64,000 bases of DNA, taken from contig NZ_CP053928.1 in NCBI RefSeq assembly GCF_014108865.1, forward strand, positions 4,030,001-4,094,000, written 5' to 3'. The stretch comes from Nocardioides sp. WS12 (GTDB lineage: Bacteria > Actinomycetota > Actinomycetes > Propionibacteriales > Nocardioidaceae). The position numbers were made by a program, and so were the translations under genes. Below are positions 26,194 through 34,627 of this stretch, piece by piece (position 1 is the first letter of the stretch; the number at the start of each line of letters is the position of its first letter). The notes under the pieces were generated by a model that was not told the origin of the DNA, ran no database searches, and saw only the letters and a program-made list of their open reading frames with translations.

Positions 26194-27350
26194 CCCTCGC
26201 TCAGCACTACACCCACTTCCGCGTCGCCGACCGACTGCTGCTGACCGGCCACTCCCACCAAGCATGGCCCGACGTCGCTCGCGAGGGTCTTCTGGAGGCG
26301 TACGACGACGCGGCCCTCGCGGTGGACCAGAAGTGGGAGCGGGCCTTCGCCCGCGCTGACCGGGTGCGGGACGGAGTCCGGTCGCTGCTCGGCGACCCGA
26401 ATGCGGAGATCGCGCTCGGCGCCAGCGCCCACGAGCTCGTCGTGCGCTTCCTCTCCGCTCTCGACCTGCGCGCCCGGCCTCGCGTGGTCACGACCGACGG
26501 CGAGTTCCACTCCGCTCGCCGCCAGCTCGACCGACTGGCCGAAGCCGGCATCGAGGTCGTGAAGGTCCCCACCCAACCCGTCGCGACACTCTCCGAGCGG
26601 CTCGCCGCCGCCGTGGACCGCCGTACGGCGACCGTGGTGGCCTCCTCGGTGCTCTTCGAGACCTCGCAGGTTGTACCGGACCTCCGCATCGTCGCGGACG
26701 CCTGTGCGCGCCACGGCGCCGAACTGCTCGTCGACGCCTACCACCAGCTCGGCGTGGTCCCCCTGTCCCTCGACGCCGCGGGCCTGGCCCACGCCTGGGT
26801 CGTGGGTGGCGGCTACAAGTACCTCCAGCTCGGCGAGGGCAACTGCTTCCTCCGGCTCCCCGCCCACGCCGTGGGGCTGCGGCCGGTGGTCACCGGGTGG
26901 TACGCCGAGTTCGGCGACCTCGAGCATGCCGCGCCCGGCACCGTCAGCTACGCGGTCGGTGCTGCGGGCTTCGCCGGGTCGACGTACGACCCCAGCAGCC
27001 ACTATCGCGCGAGCCGGGTCCTCGACTTCTTCGCCGAACAGGGGCTCACGCCCCCGCGACTGCGCGAGATCTCCCTGCACCAGCGCGGCCTCCTGGCCCA
27101 GGCCTTCGACGATCTCGACCTGCCCGACCACGTCGTCACCCGCGACCGGGAAACGCCCGCCGACGGCTTCGGCGGCTTCCTCACGCTCTTTGCTCCCGAG
27201 GCGGCGACCCTGCAGGCAGCCCTGGCCACGCGCGGGGTGCTGACCGACAGTCGCGGTCCGCACCTGAGGTTCGGCCCGGCGCCGTACCTCACCGACGACC
27301 AACTGCGGGCAGCCATGGCTGCCCTCGGCGAGGTCGGAACTAGCGCGTGA
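26190..27350 (+). CDS. kynU: Kynureninase-like PLP enzyme (aminotransferase class V fold)
   Basis: A 386-residue PLP protein that would cleave kynurenine to anthranilate and alanine. The PLP Lys lies in VVGGGYKYLQLGEGNCF, and LLVDAYHQLGVVPLSL holds the cofactor Asp/His. Coupling to kynA supports the assignment, although sequence similarity to other class-V enzymes leaves some doubt. The last 11 bases overlap the 3' end of convergent cdsA. Confidence 0.85.
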   Translation: MTLAQHYTHFRVADRLLLTGHSHQAWPDVAREGLLEAYDDAALAVDQKWERAFARADRVRDGVRSLLGDPNAEIALGASAHELVVRFLSALDLRARPRVVTTDGEFHSARRQLDRLAEAGIEVVKVPTQPVATLSERLAAAVDRRTATVVASSVLFETSQVVPDLRIVADACARHGAELLVDAYHQLGVVPLSLDAAGLAHAWVVGGGYKYLQLGEGNCFLRLPAHAVGLRPVVTGWYAEFGDLEHAAPGTVSYAVGAAGFAGSTYDPSSHYRASRVLDFFAEQGLTPPRLREISLHQRGLLAQAFDDLDLPDHVVTRDRETPADGFGGFLTLFAPEAATLQAALATRGVLTDSRGPHLRFGPAPYLTDDQLRAAMAALGEVGTSA

Positions 27351-28224
27351 ACACGCCGTAGTGCAGGAGCAGCCAGATCGGGGCGATCGTGGCCAGCAGT
27401 GAGTCGAGGCGGTCCATCAGGCCACCGTGGCCGGGGATCACCTGGCTCATGTCCTTGATGCCGAGGTCGCGCTTGATGACCGACTCGCACAGGTCGCCGA
27501 GGGTGGCCATCACGACCGCGATCAGGCCCAGGCAGACGCCGACCCACCAGTCGCCCTCGAGCAGGTAGACGACCAGCGCGGTGCCCGCAGCGACCGTGGC
27601 GATCGCGGACCCGGCAAAGCCTTCCCACGACTTCTTCGGCGAGATCACCGGTGCCATGGGGTGCTTGCCGAACAGGACACCCGCGATGTAGCCGCCGGTG
27701 TCGGAGGCGATGGTGACACCGATGAACGTCAGGATGCCCTTGACCCCGACGTCGTCGAAGCCGCCGCCCGTGTGCCCGCCCTCCGCCAGCATCAGCGCGA
27801 CGAACGAGCCGAGGAACGGCACGTAGATCAGTGCGAAGACCGCAGCCGTGGCGTTCTGGACGTAGCCGTCGATGCCCCGGCGCAGCAGCCACAACATGAT
27901 GGCCAGCGCGCTGACCGCAGTCGCCGTGACCAGAGCGGCCGAGCCCCAGAAGTACGCGACGACCACCATCGTGACGCCACCGATGATGAGCGGCTGCTCG
28001 GGAAGGTCGATGTCCTTGGCGAGCAGGCCCTTGCGCAGTTCCCACACAGCCACCGCGACGGCGATCGCCACGATCACCATGAAGGCCGTCTTCCAGAAGG
28101 CCAGCGAGGCCGCGATGGCGCTGAGCAGCACCACGGCGGAGGTCACCGCGGCCTTCAGGTCACGGCCGGCGCGACCATGGTCCTTCTTGGGGGCAGGGTC
28201 CGTCGACGGCGTTGTCGAGGTCAT
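27340..28224 (-). CDS. cdsA: Phosphatidate cytidylyltransferase
   Basis: Integral membrane enzyme of 294 residues that makes CDP-diacylglycerol from CTP and phosphatidate. It has about eight hydrophobic segments and ends with the CDS signature SVIKRDLGIKDMSQVIPGHGGLMDRLDSLL. The N-terminal 30 residues are polar and charged. It lies 21 bp after frr on the same strand, in the usual pyrH-frr-cdsA order. Confidence 0.94.
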   Translation of the reverse strand: MTSTTPSTDPAPKKDHGRAGRDLKAAVTSAVVLLSAIAASLAFWKTAFMVIVAIAVAVAVWELRKGLLAKDIDLPEQPLIIGGVTMVVVAYFWGSAALVTATAVSALAIMLWLLRRGIDGYVQNATAAVFALIYVPFLGSFVALMLAEGGHTGGGFDDVGVKGILTFIGVTIASDTGGYIAGVLFGKHPMAPVISPKKSWEGFAGSAIATVAAGTALVVYLLEGDWWVGVCLGLIAVVMATLGDLCESVIKRDLGIKDMSQVIPGHGGLMDRLDSLLATIAPIWLLLHYGVFTR

Positions 28225-28245
28225 GTCAGGGCGAGGGTCGAGGTC

Positions 28246-28803
28246 TCAGACCTCGAGCAGCTCGGCTTCCTTGGCCTTGAACAGCTCGTCGATCGCCTCG
28301 GTGTGCTTCTTGGTGAGGCCGTCGAGCTTCTTCTCGGCACCGTTGACGTCGTCCTTGCCGACTTCGCCGTCCTTCTCGAGCTTCTCGAGGTTCTGCTTGG
28401 CCTTCTGGCGGACCTGACGCACGGCGATCTTGCCGCCCTCGGACTTCTCCTTGGCGAGCTTGATGAACTCCTTGCGGCGCTCCTCGGTGAGCTCGGGGAA
28501 GACGATGCGCAGCTGCTTGCCGTCGCTGGACGGGTTCACGCCCAGGTCGGAGTCGCGGATCGCGCGCTCCACGTTGCCGATCGCGCCCACGTCGAAGGGC
28601 GCGACGATGATGATGCGCGCCTCGGGGGCGGTGAACGACGCCAGTTGCTGGATGGGGGTCTGCGAGCCGTAGTAGTCGACCATGATCTTCGAGAACATGC
28701 TCGGGTGCGCACGACCGGCGCGGATCGCTGCGAACTCCTCGCGGGTCGCGTCGACCGACTTGCCCATCTTCTGGTCGGCCTCGTTGAGGGTGTCGTTGAT
28801 CAC
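28246..28803 (-). CDS. frr: Ribosome recycling factor
   Basis: Cytoplasmic factor of 185 residues, the standard length, that splits post-termination ribosomes with EF-G. The sequence shows the RRF pattern: AIRAGRAHPSMFSKIMVDYYGSQTPIQQLAS, VFPELTEERRKEFIKLAKEKSE and a C-terminal helix. The GTG at 28803 has AAGGAG upstream and gives the correct family length. The frame is open upstream to 28875 through three tandem 12-bp repeats, but that extension is not expected. Confidence 0.96.
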   Translation of the reverse strand: MINDTLNEADQKMGKSVDATREEFAAIRAGRAHPSMFSKIMVDYYGSQTPIQQLASFTAPEARIIIVAPFDVGAIGNVERAIRDSDLGVNPSSDGKQLRIVFPELTEERRKEFIKLAKEKSEGGKIAVRQVRQKAKQNLEKLEKDGEVGKDDVNGAEKKLDGLTKKHTEAIDELFKAKEAELLEV

Positions 28804-28815
28804 CGGTTCTCCTTC

Positions 28816-28851
28816 ATCATTCTGCGCATCGTTCCGCGCATCATCCTGCGC
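28816..28851. repeat. Three tandem 12-bp repeats at the pyrH-frr junction
   Basis: Read on the plus strand the units are ATCATTCTGCGC, ATCGTTCCGCGC and ATCATCCTGCGC. They span the pyrH stop codon (28841-28843) and end 12 bp before the frr start. Each unit differs from the others by one to three bases. Confidence 0.75.
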
Positions 28852-29554
28852 TGACCCGGGTACCGATCTTCTCACCCTGCACGACGCGCAGGATGTTGCC
28901 TTCCGGCTCCATGCCGAAGACGATCATCGGGAGCTTGTTCTCGCCGCAGAGGGCGAAAGCGGTCTGGTCCATGATGCGCAGGCCTTCTGCGATGGCCACG
29001 TCATAGGTGAGTTCGTCGTACTTCGTCGCCGTCGGGTCCACCTTCGGGTCGGCAGAGTAGACCCCGTCGACACCGTTCTTGGCCACGAGTACGACGTCGC
29101 ACTTGCTCTCGAGCGCACGCTGGACTGCCACCGTGTCGGTGGAGAAGTAGGGCATGCCCATGCCGGCGCCGAAGATCACGACGCGGCCCTTTTCCATGTG
29201 CCTTATGGCACGGCGCGGGATGTACGGCTCGGCGACCTGGCCCATCGTGATGGCGGTCTGCACACGGGTCTCGACGCCGGCCTTCTCGAGGAAGTCCTGG
29301 AGCGCGAGGCAGTTCATCACGATGCCGAGCATGCCCATGTAGTCGGCGCGGACGCGGTCCATGCCGCGCTGCTGGAGCTCGGCGCCGCGGAAGAAGTTGC
29401 CGCCGCCGGTGACGATGGCGATCTGCACGCCCGCATCGACGACTGCCTTGATCTCATGGGCAATCGCCTGGACCACATCGGGATCGACCCCGACCTTGCC
29501 ACCGCCGAAAACCTCACCGGAGAGCTTGAGGAGGACTCGCTTGTAGCCGGCCAC
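28841..29554 (-). CDS. pyrH: UMP kinase
   Basis: Amino-acid-kinase-fold enzyme of 237 residues that phosphorylates UMP. Diagnostic segments are [11 protein letters not shown] at the N-terminus, [28 protein letters not shown] and the C-terminal [15 protein letters not shown]. The GTG start has GGAAGGA upstream. It lies between an unusual zinc-ribbon/SPFH gene set and frr. In most actinobacteria tsf directly precedes it. Confidence 0.96.
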   Translation of the reverse strand: MAGYKRVLLKLSGEVFGGGKVGVDPDVVQAIAHEIKAVVDAGVQIAIVTGGGNFFRGAELQQRGMDRVRADYMGMLGIVMNCLALQDFLEKAGVETRVQTAITMGQVAEPYIPRRAIRHMEKGRVVIFGAGMGMPYFSTDTVAVQRALESKCDVVLVAKNGVDGVYSADPKVDPTATKYDELTYDVAIAEGLRIMDQTAFALCGENKLPMIVFGMEPEGNILRVVQGEKIGTRVSAG

Positions 29555-29632
29555 CTGGGTCCTTCCTTCTCGATCGCCACGTCATGCGTCCCCACCTGCA
29601 GGGAGCGCTGCCGAGGTTACCGTGTCGGCGGG

Positions 29633-29938
29633 TCAACGGACCCTTTGCACCCGCCCACGATGCTTTCGGCTGTTGTCGCCGTCGATGTTCGAGTCACGTG
29701 TGCGCTCGATCGTGTCCACGATCTGCTCGCCACCTTGCACCGGCTGCGCCGCGATGATCGTGTCGCGCTCGAACTCATGGGACTTGTCGGTGTTGCGGTA
29801 GTAACGGAAGAAGGCCCAGTACGTCGCCGCACCACCAGCCGGTCCCGCAGCGAGCAGCCAGAGGGCACCGTCGTCGCTGGAGGCCTGCACCAGGACGGGG
29901 ACGACCTGGGCCAACGCCGCGATCACGTCGATGCTCAT
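29633..29938 (-). CDS. Small membrane-associated protein
   Basis: A 101-residue protein without a recognised family. Residues 1-20 are hydrophobic, and a second hydrophobic stretch (GALWLLAAGPAGGAATYWAFF) leads into an aromatic RYYRNTDKSHEF segment. The C-terminus is strongly basic (SRKHRGRVQRVR). It overlaps the zinc-ribbon protein gene by four bases (ATGA), so it is probably a small membrane partner of that protein. Confidence 0.65.
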   Translation of the reverse strand: MSIDVIAALAQVVPVLVQASSDDGALWLLAAGPAGGAATYWAFFRYYRNTDKSHEFERDTIIAAQPVQGGEQIVDTIERTRDSNIDGDNSRKHRGRVQRVR

Positions 29939-31191
29939 GCTGTCGCCACCAGGAATGCGCCAGCGATGCCCTCGAGGAAGGTGCCCACCGTGAAGGCGGC
30001 CAGCAGCAACTTCGGTTGCGACACCGGAATGCTGCCCATGGTCTCACCCGTCCTCGCGTTGACCGCGATGTAGTGCAGGATCCCGTTGCTCTCCTGCTGG
30101 TAGGAGTAGAGCCACACCGGGAGATACATCGACACCCAGCGAGACCCGCCCACGTCGACCTTCTCCTGCTCCCAGCGCACGCCGCGGTCGAACTTGCCCA
30201 GCGAGCCGCTCACCTGGGACCGACCGATCGAGAGCAACTGGTCCTCGAGGACCGGTTGCAGTCCCTCGACGTTGCGGTCGCGCTTCTCGCTGGTGAAGCC
30301 CACGAGATAGTTCGCGTTCCACTTGACCGCATTCTTCGTGTCGAACGGCAGGATCGTGTTGATGATGTTGTTGGTCTTGGCGCCGCTGAAGTCGGCGCGC
30401 TCGGAGGCACCTTCGACGGTGAGGTCGTCAACCGTGAAGTTGACCTGCCGCGACACCTGGTAGACGTCGGCGGCGTAGTAGGTCACCGTGTTGTCGCCCT
30501 GCTTCTCGGTCCAGCGCCGGGTCTGGACCTCCCCCCTGCCCCAGTACTGGGACTCGGCGCGGGCATCGATCACCAGGTAGGGAAGGTAGACGCCGAGGAC
30601 GTTCTCGGGCACGAACTCCTTCTTGAACTGGCGGTGCGCGAAGAGCCGGCGCTTGGAGGCGAATCCGCGGATCGCCTCGACCGCCTGGTCCTTCGTCAAC
30701 TTGAAGGGCAGGACGGCATCGGGCACCGCCCCGTTGGGGATCTGCTGGTTGACGTTGAGCGTGTGGCGGCACCAGTGACAGCGCGCGTTGAGCGCGTGCG
30801 CGGTGTCGACGACCACCTCGGCGCCACAGGACTCGCACTTGAAGGTGAGCACGTCCGCGGCATCGGCGAGGATCTCCTCCGCGCCGCTGGCGATGACCGT
30901 GCCCTCGAGCGTGTCAATGCCTTCACCGAGGCCGAACTCCTCCTCGACCCGCGCCTCGTGCCACTCGTTGCGGCAGAAGAGGCAGACCAGATTCCCGGTC
31001 GACCCGCGCAACTTGACGTCGGTCGACCCGCACTTCGGGCACCGGTTGAGGCCGTCCTTGAGGGACTCGTTGACGGTCTCGATGCTCGGCCCCGCCTCGG
31101 GCTCGGCCTTTGCTGCGGCGAGCTCCTCCTCCAGCGACAACGGGGGCCCGTCGAAGGTGGGCTGCTGTGGATCCCCAGACTCCTCGGCCAT
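29935..31191 (-). CDS. Zinc-ribbon protein with C-terminal membrane segment
   Basis: A 418-residue protein with two zinc ribbons near the N-terminus: CPKC...CLFC (residues about 52-75) and CESC...CHWC (about 118-140), the first resembling TFIIB-type ribbons. A long central beta-rich domain follows (YLPYLVIDARAESQYWGRGEVQTRRW and similar). A single hydrophobic helix lies at the end (LLLAAFTVGTFLEGIAGAFLV). I know similar actinobacterial proteins only as zinc-ribbon proteins without assigned function. The gene lies 1 bp after the SPFH gene, so they are co-expressed. Confidence 0.75.
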   Translation of the reverse strand: MAEESGDPQQPTFDGPPLSLEEELAAAKAEPEAGPSIETVNESLKDGLNRCPKCGSTDVKLRGSTGNLVCLFCRNEWHEARVEEEFGLGEGIDTLEGTVIASGAEEILADAADVLTFKCESCGAEVVVDTAHALNARCHWCRHTLNVNQQIPNGAVPDAVLPFKLTKDQAVEAIRGFASKRRLFAHRQFKKEFVPENVLGVYLPYLVIDARAESQYWGRGEVQTRRWTEKQGDNTVTYYAADVYQVSRQVNFTVDDLTVEGASERADFSGAKTNNIINTILPFDTKNAVKWNANYLVGFTSEKRDRNVEGLQPVLEDQLLSIGRSQVSGSLGKFDRGVRWEQEKVDVGGSRWVSMYLPVWLYSYQQESNGILHYIAVNARTGETMGSIPVSQPKLLLAAFTVGTFLEGIAGAFLVATA

Positions 31192-31192
31192 G

Positions 31193-32383
31193 TCAGAGCC
31201 CGAGTGCCTTCGCCTTTGCCGCGTCGTAGTCGGCCTGGGTGATCAGGCCAGCGTCGAGCATCTCCTTGGCGCGCTTGAGGACGGTCATCGCGTCGTCCGC
31301 GGCGGGAGCAGCCGGAGCAGCGGCGGGAGCAGCCGGAGCCGGAGCCGGAGCCGCGGGTGCAACCGGCTGCTGCAGGCCGCCGAGGCCCATGCCACCGGTC
31401 GCCATGCCCATGCCGATCAGGCCACCAGGGCCGGCGTTCTCACCGGCCGATTCGATACCGGCCGCAACGGAGGCCTGCAGGTTCGCGTTGCCGCGAGAGC
31501 CGGACAGGGCGTCAGCACGCTGGACGTTCTTGAGCAGCTCGCGGGTGTTGGCGTCGTACTCGATGGAGATGATCGCCGTCTTCACGATCTCGATACCGCG
31601 GTCGGACCGCCACTGGTAGTTCGCCTCGACCGCCGCGGACAGCGACTGGGCGAACCCGATCGAGTCCTGCTGCAGCTTGGTGATCCGGTTCCCCTTGGCG
31701 GGGTCGTTGGTGTACATCGAGAACGCGGGCGCCAGGGAGCCGACGACCTCGTTGAACAGCTGCTCGCCCGCGGGGTTGTCGATGTCGGTGAAGTCGAAGG
31801 TCGCGTGTCCGCTGATGACCTCGGCCGGCACGAAGTTGCGGATGAAGGTGAGCGGGTCGGTGATCTTGAGGGTGTAGGTGCCTCGGGTGATCGCGCCGAC
31901 CTGGGTGTTGAGGAAGGAGTCGTCCCAGTAGATCTCCGACTGGGTGCCGAACTTGTTGTTGGGCAGTTCCTTGAGCGTCACGAACACGGCGGACTGCTGG
32001 GCCGAGGGACGACCGCCGAACTTGAACCGCTCCCAGCTCTGCTTGATCAGGGAGTCGACCAGTCCGCCGCCGGAGAACACCGAACTCGAGGCAGGGTCCT
32101 CGGAGTTCCAGATGTAGGCGCCGGGCTCGGCGGCGAACCCGGTGAAGGCGCCGTCCTCGAGCAGGACCAGGCCGTAGCCCTCGGGCACGATGATCTTGGA
32201 GCCGTTGGTGATGACGCCTTCGGATCCGCTGGTGTTGCTGCCGCGGCCGGCGTTCTGACCCTTGGCCACGGCGGGGAAGATCGCCACCGTCGAGCCGATG
32301 CCGTCCGGAACGCCGTAGAAGTCGAGCCACTGGTCACCGAGGGTGCCGCCGATGGCGCCGATCGCAGCCTGAATGAGTCCCAC
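31193..32383 (-). CDS. SPFH-domain protein with SHOCT tail
   Basis: A 396-residue protein. The body matches bacterial SPFH proteins of the virion-core-protein-like (YdjI) group: VPEGYGLVLLEDGAFTGFAAEPGAYIW, LKITDPLTFIRNFVP, GIEIVKTAIISIEYDANTRELL. After a Gly/Met-rich link (MGMATGGMGLGG) and an Ala/Pro-rich spacer, it ends in a SHOCT motif, MLDAGLITQADYDAAKAKALGL. Such proteins assemble at membranes, and SHOCT tails are thought to mediate oligomerisation. It starts a three-gene unit with the zinc-ribbon and small membrane protein genes, placed between tsf and pyrH. Confidence 0.82.
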   Translation of the reverse strand: MGLIQAAIGAIGGTLGDQWLDFYGVPDGIGSTVAIFPAVAKGQNAGRGSNTSGSEGVITNGSKIIVPEGYGLVLLEDGAFTGFAAEPGAYIWNSEDPASSSVFSGGGLVDSLIKQSWERFKFGGRPSAQQSAVFVTLKELPNNKFGTQSEIYWDDSFLNTQVGAITRGTYTLKITDPLTFIRNFVPAEVISGHATFDFTDIDNPAGEQLFNEVVGSLAPAFSMYTNDPAKGNRITKLQQDSIGFAQSLSAAVEANYQWRSDRGIEIVKTAIISIEYDANTRELLKNVQRADALSGSRGNANLQASVAAGIESAGENAGPGGLIGMGMATGGMGLGGLQQPVAPAAPAPAPAAPAAAPAAPAADDAMTVLKRAKEMLDAGLITQADYDAAKAKALGL

Positions 32384-32506
32384 TGAAGCTCTCCTTCAAC
32401 CGATCCGAAAGCGCCTGCACTGGTGCGCACGCACGTCACCGACGATGTCCGCTGCCGGCGAGCGCAAACCTACCCCCACGACTTAACGCCCGCTCAACAA
32501 AACGCA

Positions 32507-32547
32507 CGAACGGCCGGCCTCCACGATGCGTGGGGACCGGCCGTTCG
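32507..32547 (-). terminator. Rho-independent terminator after tsf
   Basis: Arms CGAACGGCCGG (32507-32517) and CCGGCCGTTCG (32537-32547) are exact complements. The loop holds a second CCACG/CGTGG stem. On the minus strand the hairpin is followed by TGCGTTTTGTTG, a moderate T-rich run. It lies 14 bp after the tsf stop and separates rpsB-tsf from the SPFH unit. Confidence 0.8.
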
Positions 32548-32560
32548 GGGTGGATCTGCG

Positions 32561-33370
32561 TCAGGCGCCAACCTCGAAGCGGGCGAACCGCGACACGGTG
32601 GTGCCGGAAGCGTCGAGGACGGCCTTCACGGTCTTCTTCGACTCCGAAACCGACTCCTGCTCGAGCAGGACGATCTCCTTGAAGAAGCCGCCGATGCGGC
32701 CTTCGACGATCTTCGCGACGGCAGCCTCGGGCTTGCCCTCCTCGATCGTCTTCTTGGTGAGGACGTTCTTCTCGGCGGCGACGACGTCGGCCGGGACCTC
32801 GTCACGCGTGAGGTACTGCGCCTTGAGGGCAGCAACCTGCATCGCGGCGCCGCGGGCGGCAGCCTCGTCGCCTTCGTAGGCAACCATGACGCCCACGGCG
32901 GGCGGCAGGTCGGCGGAGCGCTTGTGCAGGTAGACCGCAACCGGGCCGTCGAAGTACGCGACCTGGCCGAGCTCGATCTTCTCGCCGATGGTGATGGCGA
33001 GGCCCTCGACCACCTGGCCGACGGTGCTGTCACCGAGCGGCAGGGCCTTGGCGGCCTCCGTGTCGGTGGCCTTGCCCGCGTTGATCGCCTCGGCGATCTG
33101 CTGGGCGGCAGCGATGAAGTCTTCGTTCTTCGCGACGAAGTCGGTTTCCGACTTCAGCTCGATGAGCGCGCCACCGGCGTTGGCAACCAGGCCGGCAGAG
33201 GCCTCGCGCTCGGCGCCACGGGCGGCAGCCTTGGCGGCACCCTTGACGCGGAGCAGCTCGACGGCCTTGTCGAAGTCGCCGTCGGTCTCGTCGAGCGCCT
33301 TCTTGCAGTCCATCATCCCGGCGCTGGTGAGCTCGCGGAGCTTCTTGACATCAGCAGCAGTGAAAGCCAT
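32561..33370 (-). CDS. tsf: Elongation factor Ts
   Basis: Nucleotide-exchange factor for EF-Tu, 269 residues. The N-terminal UBA-like segment [34 protein letters not shown] and the core [15 protein letters not shown] are the two family signatures. A ribosome-binding site (GGAGGATCCCC) precedes the ATG. It follows rpsB with a 90-bp spacer containing a strong hairpin. Confidence 0.97.
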   Translation of the reverse strand: MAFTAADVKKLRELTSAGMMDCKKALDETDGDFDKAVELLRVKGAAKAAARGAEREASAGLVANAGGALIELKSETDFVAKNEDFIAAAQQIAEAINAGKATDTEAAKALPLGDSTVGQVVEGLAITIGEKIELGQVAYFDGPVAVYLHKRSADLPPAVGVMVAYEGDEAAARGAAMQVAALKAQYLTRDEVPADVVAAEKNVLTKKTIEEGKPEAAVAKIVEGRIGGFFKEIVLLEQESVSESKKTVKAVLDASGTTVSRFARFEVGA

Positions 33371-33401
33371 GGGGATCCTCCCTCGGATCAGATCGTGGGT
33401 G

Positions 33402-33442
33402 AGGGGAAGCGTGACGCCGATCCGGCGTCACACTCCCCCTCG
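33402..33442 (-). terminator. Intergenic hairpin between rpsB and tsf
   Basis: Inner arms GTGACGCCG and CGGCGTCAC (9 bp, 3-nt loop) are flanked by GAGGGG and CCCCTC. No T tract follows. It may be a partial terminator or processing hairpin that sets the rpsB:tsf ratio. Confidence 0.5.
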
Positions 33443-33460
33443 ATGTCGAGTTGGTGACTC

Positions 33461-34399
33461 TCAGGCCTCGGCCGGAGCGTCGGCAGGCGCCTCGGCGGCG
33501 TCAGCAGCAGGGGCCTCGGCGGCCTCGGCGGCAGGCGCCTCGACGACCTCTGCGTCAGCATCGGGAGCGTCGGCGGCGGGCGCCTCGGCAGCCGGCGCGT
33601 CAGCGGCGGGGGCAGCGTCAGCGGCGGGGGCAGCGTCACCCTCGAGGAGCTCGCGCTCCCACTCGGCCAGGGGCTCCTGGGCGGTCGGGGCAGCAGACGA
33701 ACCGGCACCCGAACGGGAGATGAGGCCCTCGGCCACGGCGTCGGCGATCACGCGGGTCAGCAGGCCGACCGCGCGGATGGCGTCGTCGTTACCCGGGATC
33801 GGGAAGTCGACCAGGTCCGGGTCGCAGTTGGAGTCGAGGATCGCGATGATCGGGATCCGCAGCTTGCGGGCCTCCTCAACGGCGAGGTGCTCCTTGTTGG
33901 TGTCGACGATCCAGACCGCGGACGGGGTCCGGGTCATCTCGCGGATGCCACCAAGGGTGCGCTCGAGCTTGACGTGCTCGCGACGCATCTGGAGCAGTTC
34001 CTTCTTCGTACGACCCGAACCGGCAACGGTGTCGAAGTCGACGTCGTCGAGCTCCTTGAGCCGGGCGATCCGCTGGCTCATGGTCTGGAAGTTGGTGAGC
34101 ATTCCACCGAGCCAGCGCTGGTTCACGTACGGCATGCCGACGCGGGTCGCCTGCTCGGCGATCGACTCCTGCGCCTGCTTCTTCGTGCCGATGAACATGA
34201 TCGTCCCGCCCTTGGCCACGGTCTCCTTGATGAAGGCGTAGCTGCGGTCGATGTAGGCCAGCGACTGCTGCAGGTCGATGATGTAGATGCCGTTGCGGTC
34301 CGTGAGGATGAATCGCTTCATCTTCGGGTTCCAACGACGGGTCTGGTGTCCGAAGTGGACGCCGCTCTCAAGGAGCTGGCGCATGGTCACGACAGCCAT
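33461..34399 (-). CDS. rpsB: 30S ribosomal protein S2
   Basis: Ribosomal protein of 312 residues. The S2 core shows [31 protein letters not shown] and [33 protein letters not shown]. The last 75 or so residues are an Ala/Glu/Pro/Asp low-complexity tail, longer than in E. coli S2 but common in actinobacteria. AGGAGA precedes the ATG. It lies next to the contractile injection system cluster rather than directly beside the M23 peptidase gene as usual. Confidence 0.97.
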   Translation of the reverse strand: MAVVTMRQLLESGVHFGHQTRRWNPKMKRFILTDRNGIYIIDLQQSLAYIDRSYAFIKETVAKGGTIMFIGTKKQAQESIAEQATRVGMPYVNQRWLGGMLTNFQTMSQRIARLKELDDVDFDTVAGSGRTKKELLQMRREHVKLERTLGGIREMTRTPSAVWIVDTNKEHLAVEEARKLRIPIIAILDSNCDPDLVDFPIPGNDDAIRAVGLLTRVIADAVAEGLISRSGAGSSAAPTAQEPLAEWERELLEGDAAPAADAAPAADAPAAEAPAADAPDADAEVVEAPAAEAAEAPAADAAEAPADAPAEA

Positions 34400-34627
34400 A
34401 ATGGTTCTCCTGTGTGTTTTCAGTTGGTCCTGACGCCTGCGTGCTCACCTGACCTGATTTCCCAGGACTGAAGGCAAGTCACCCACGGGCGATCGGGGCC
34501 AGTTGATGCGTTGGCCCCGTCGTGGTCTGCGGACGTGCGAATTCCGGCCCAGGACGGACCGGTAGAGGTCAGCGTACGACCTCCGCCGCCCCGCGAGCCA
34601 ATCGTGAGACGGCCACCAGCTGCACCC
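34400..34627 (-). other. rpsB leader and 3' region of the injection-system operon
   Basis: This 228-bp gap has two possible hairpins: GAGGTC/GACCTC (34565-34583) and GGGGCCA/TGGCCCC (34495-34518). Either could end the upstream operon, but neither has a T tract. The remaining sequence should hold the rpsB promoter; I could not single out its elements. Confidence 0.4.

Noticed and set aside
33461-33700. Ala/Pro/Glu tail of RpsB as an unusual fusion
   Set aside because: Such tails are common in actinobacterial S2 proteins, so no special meaning is claimed.
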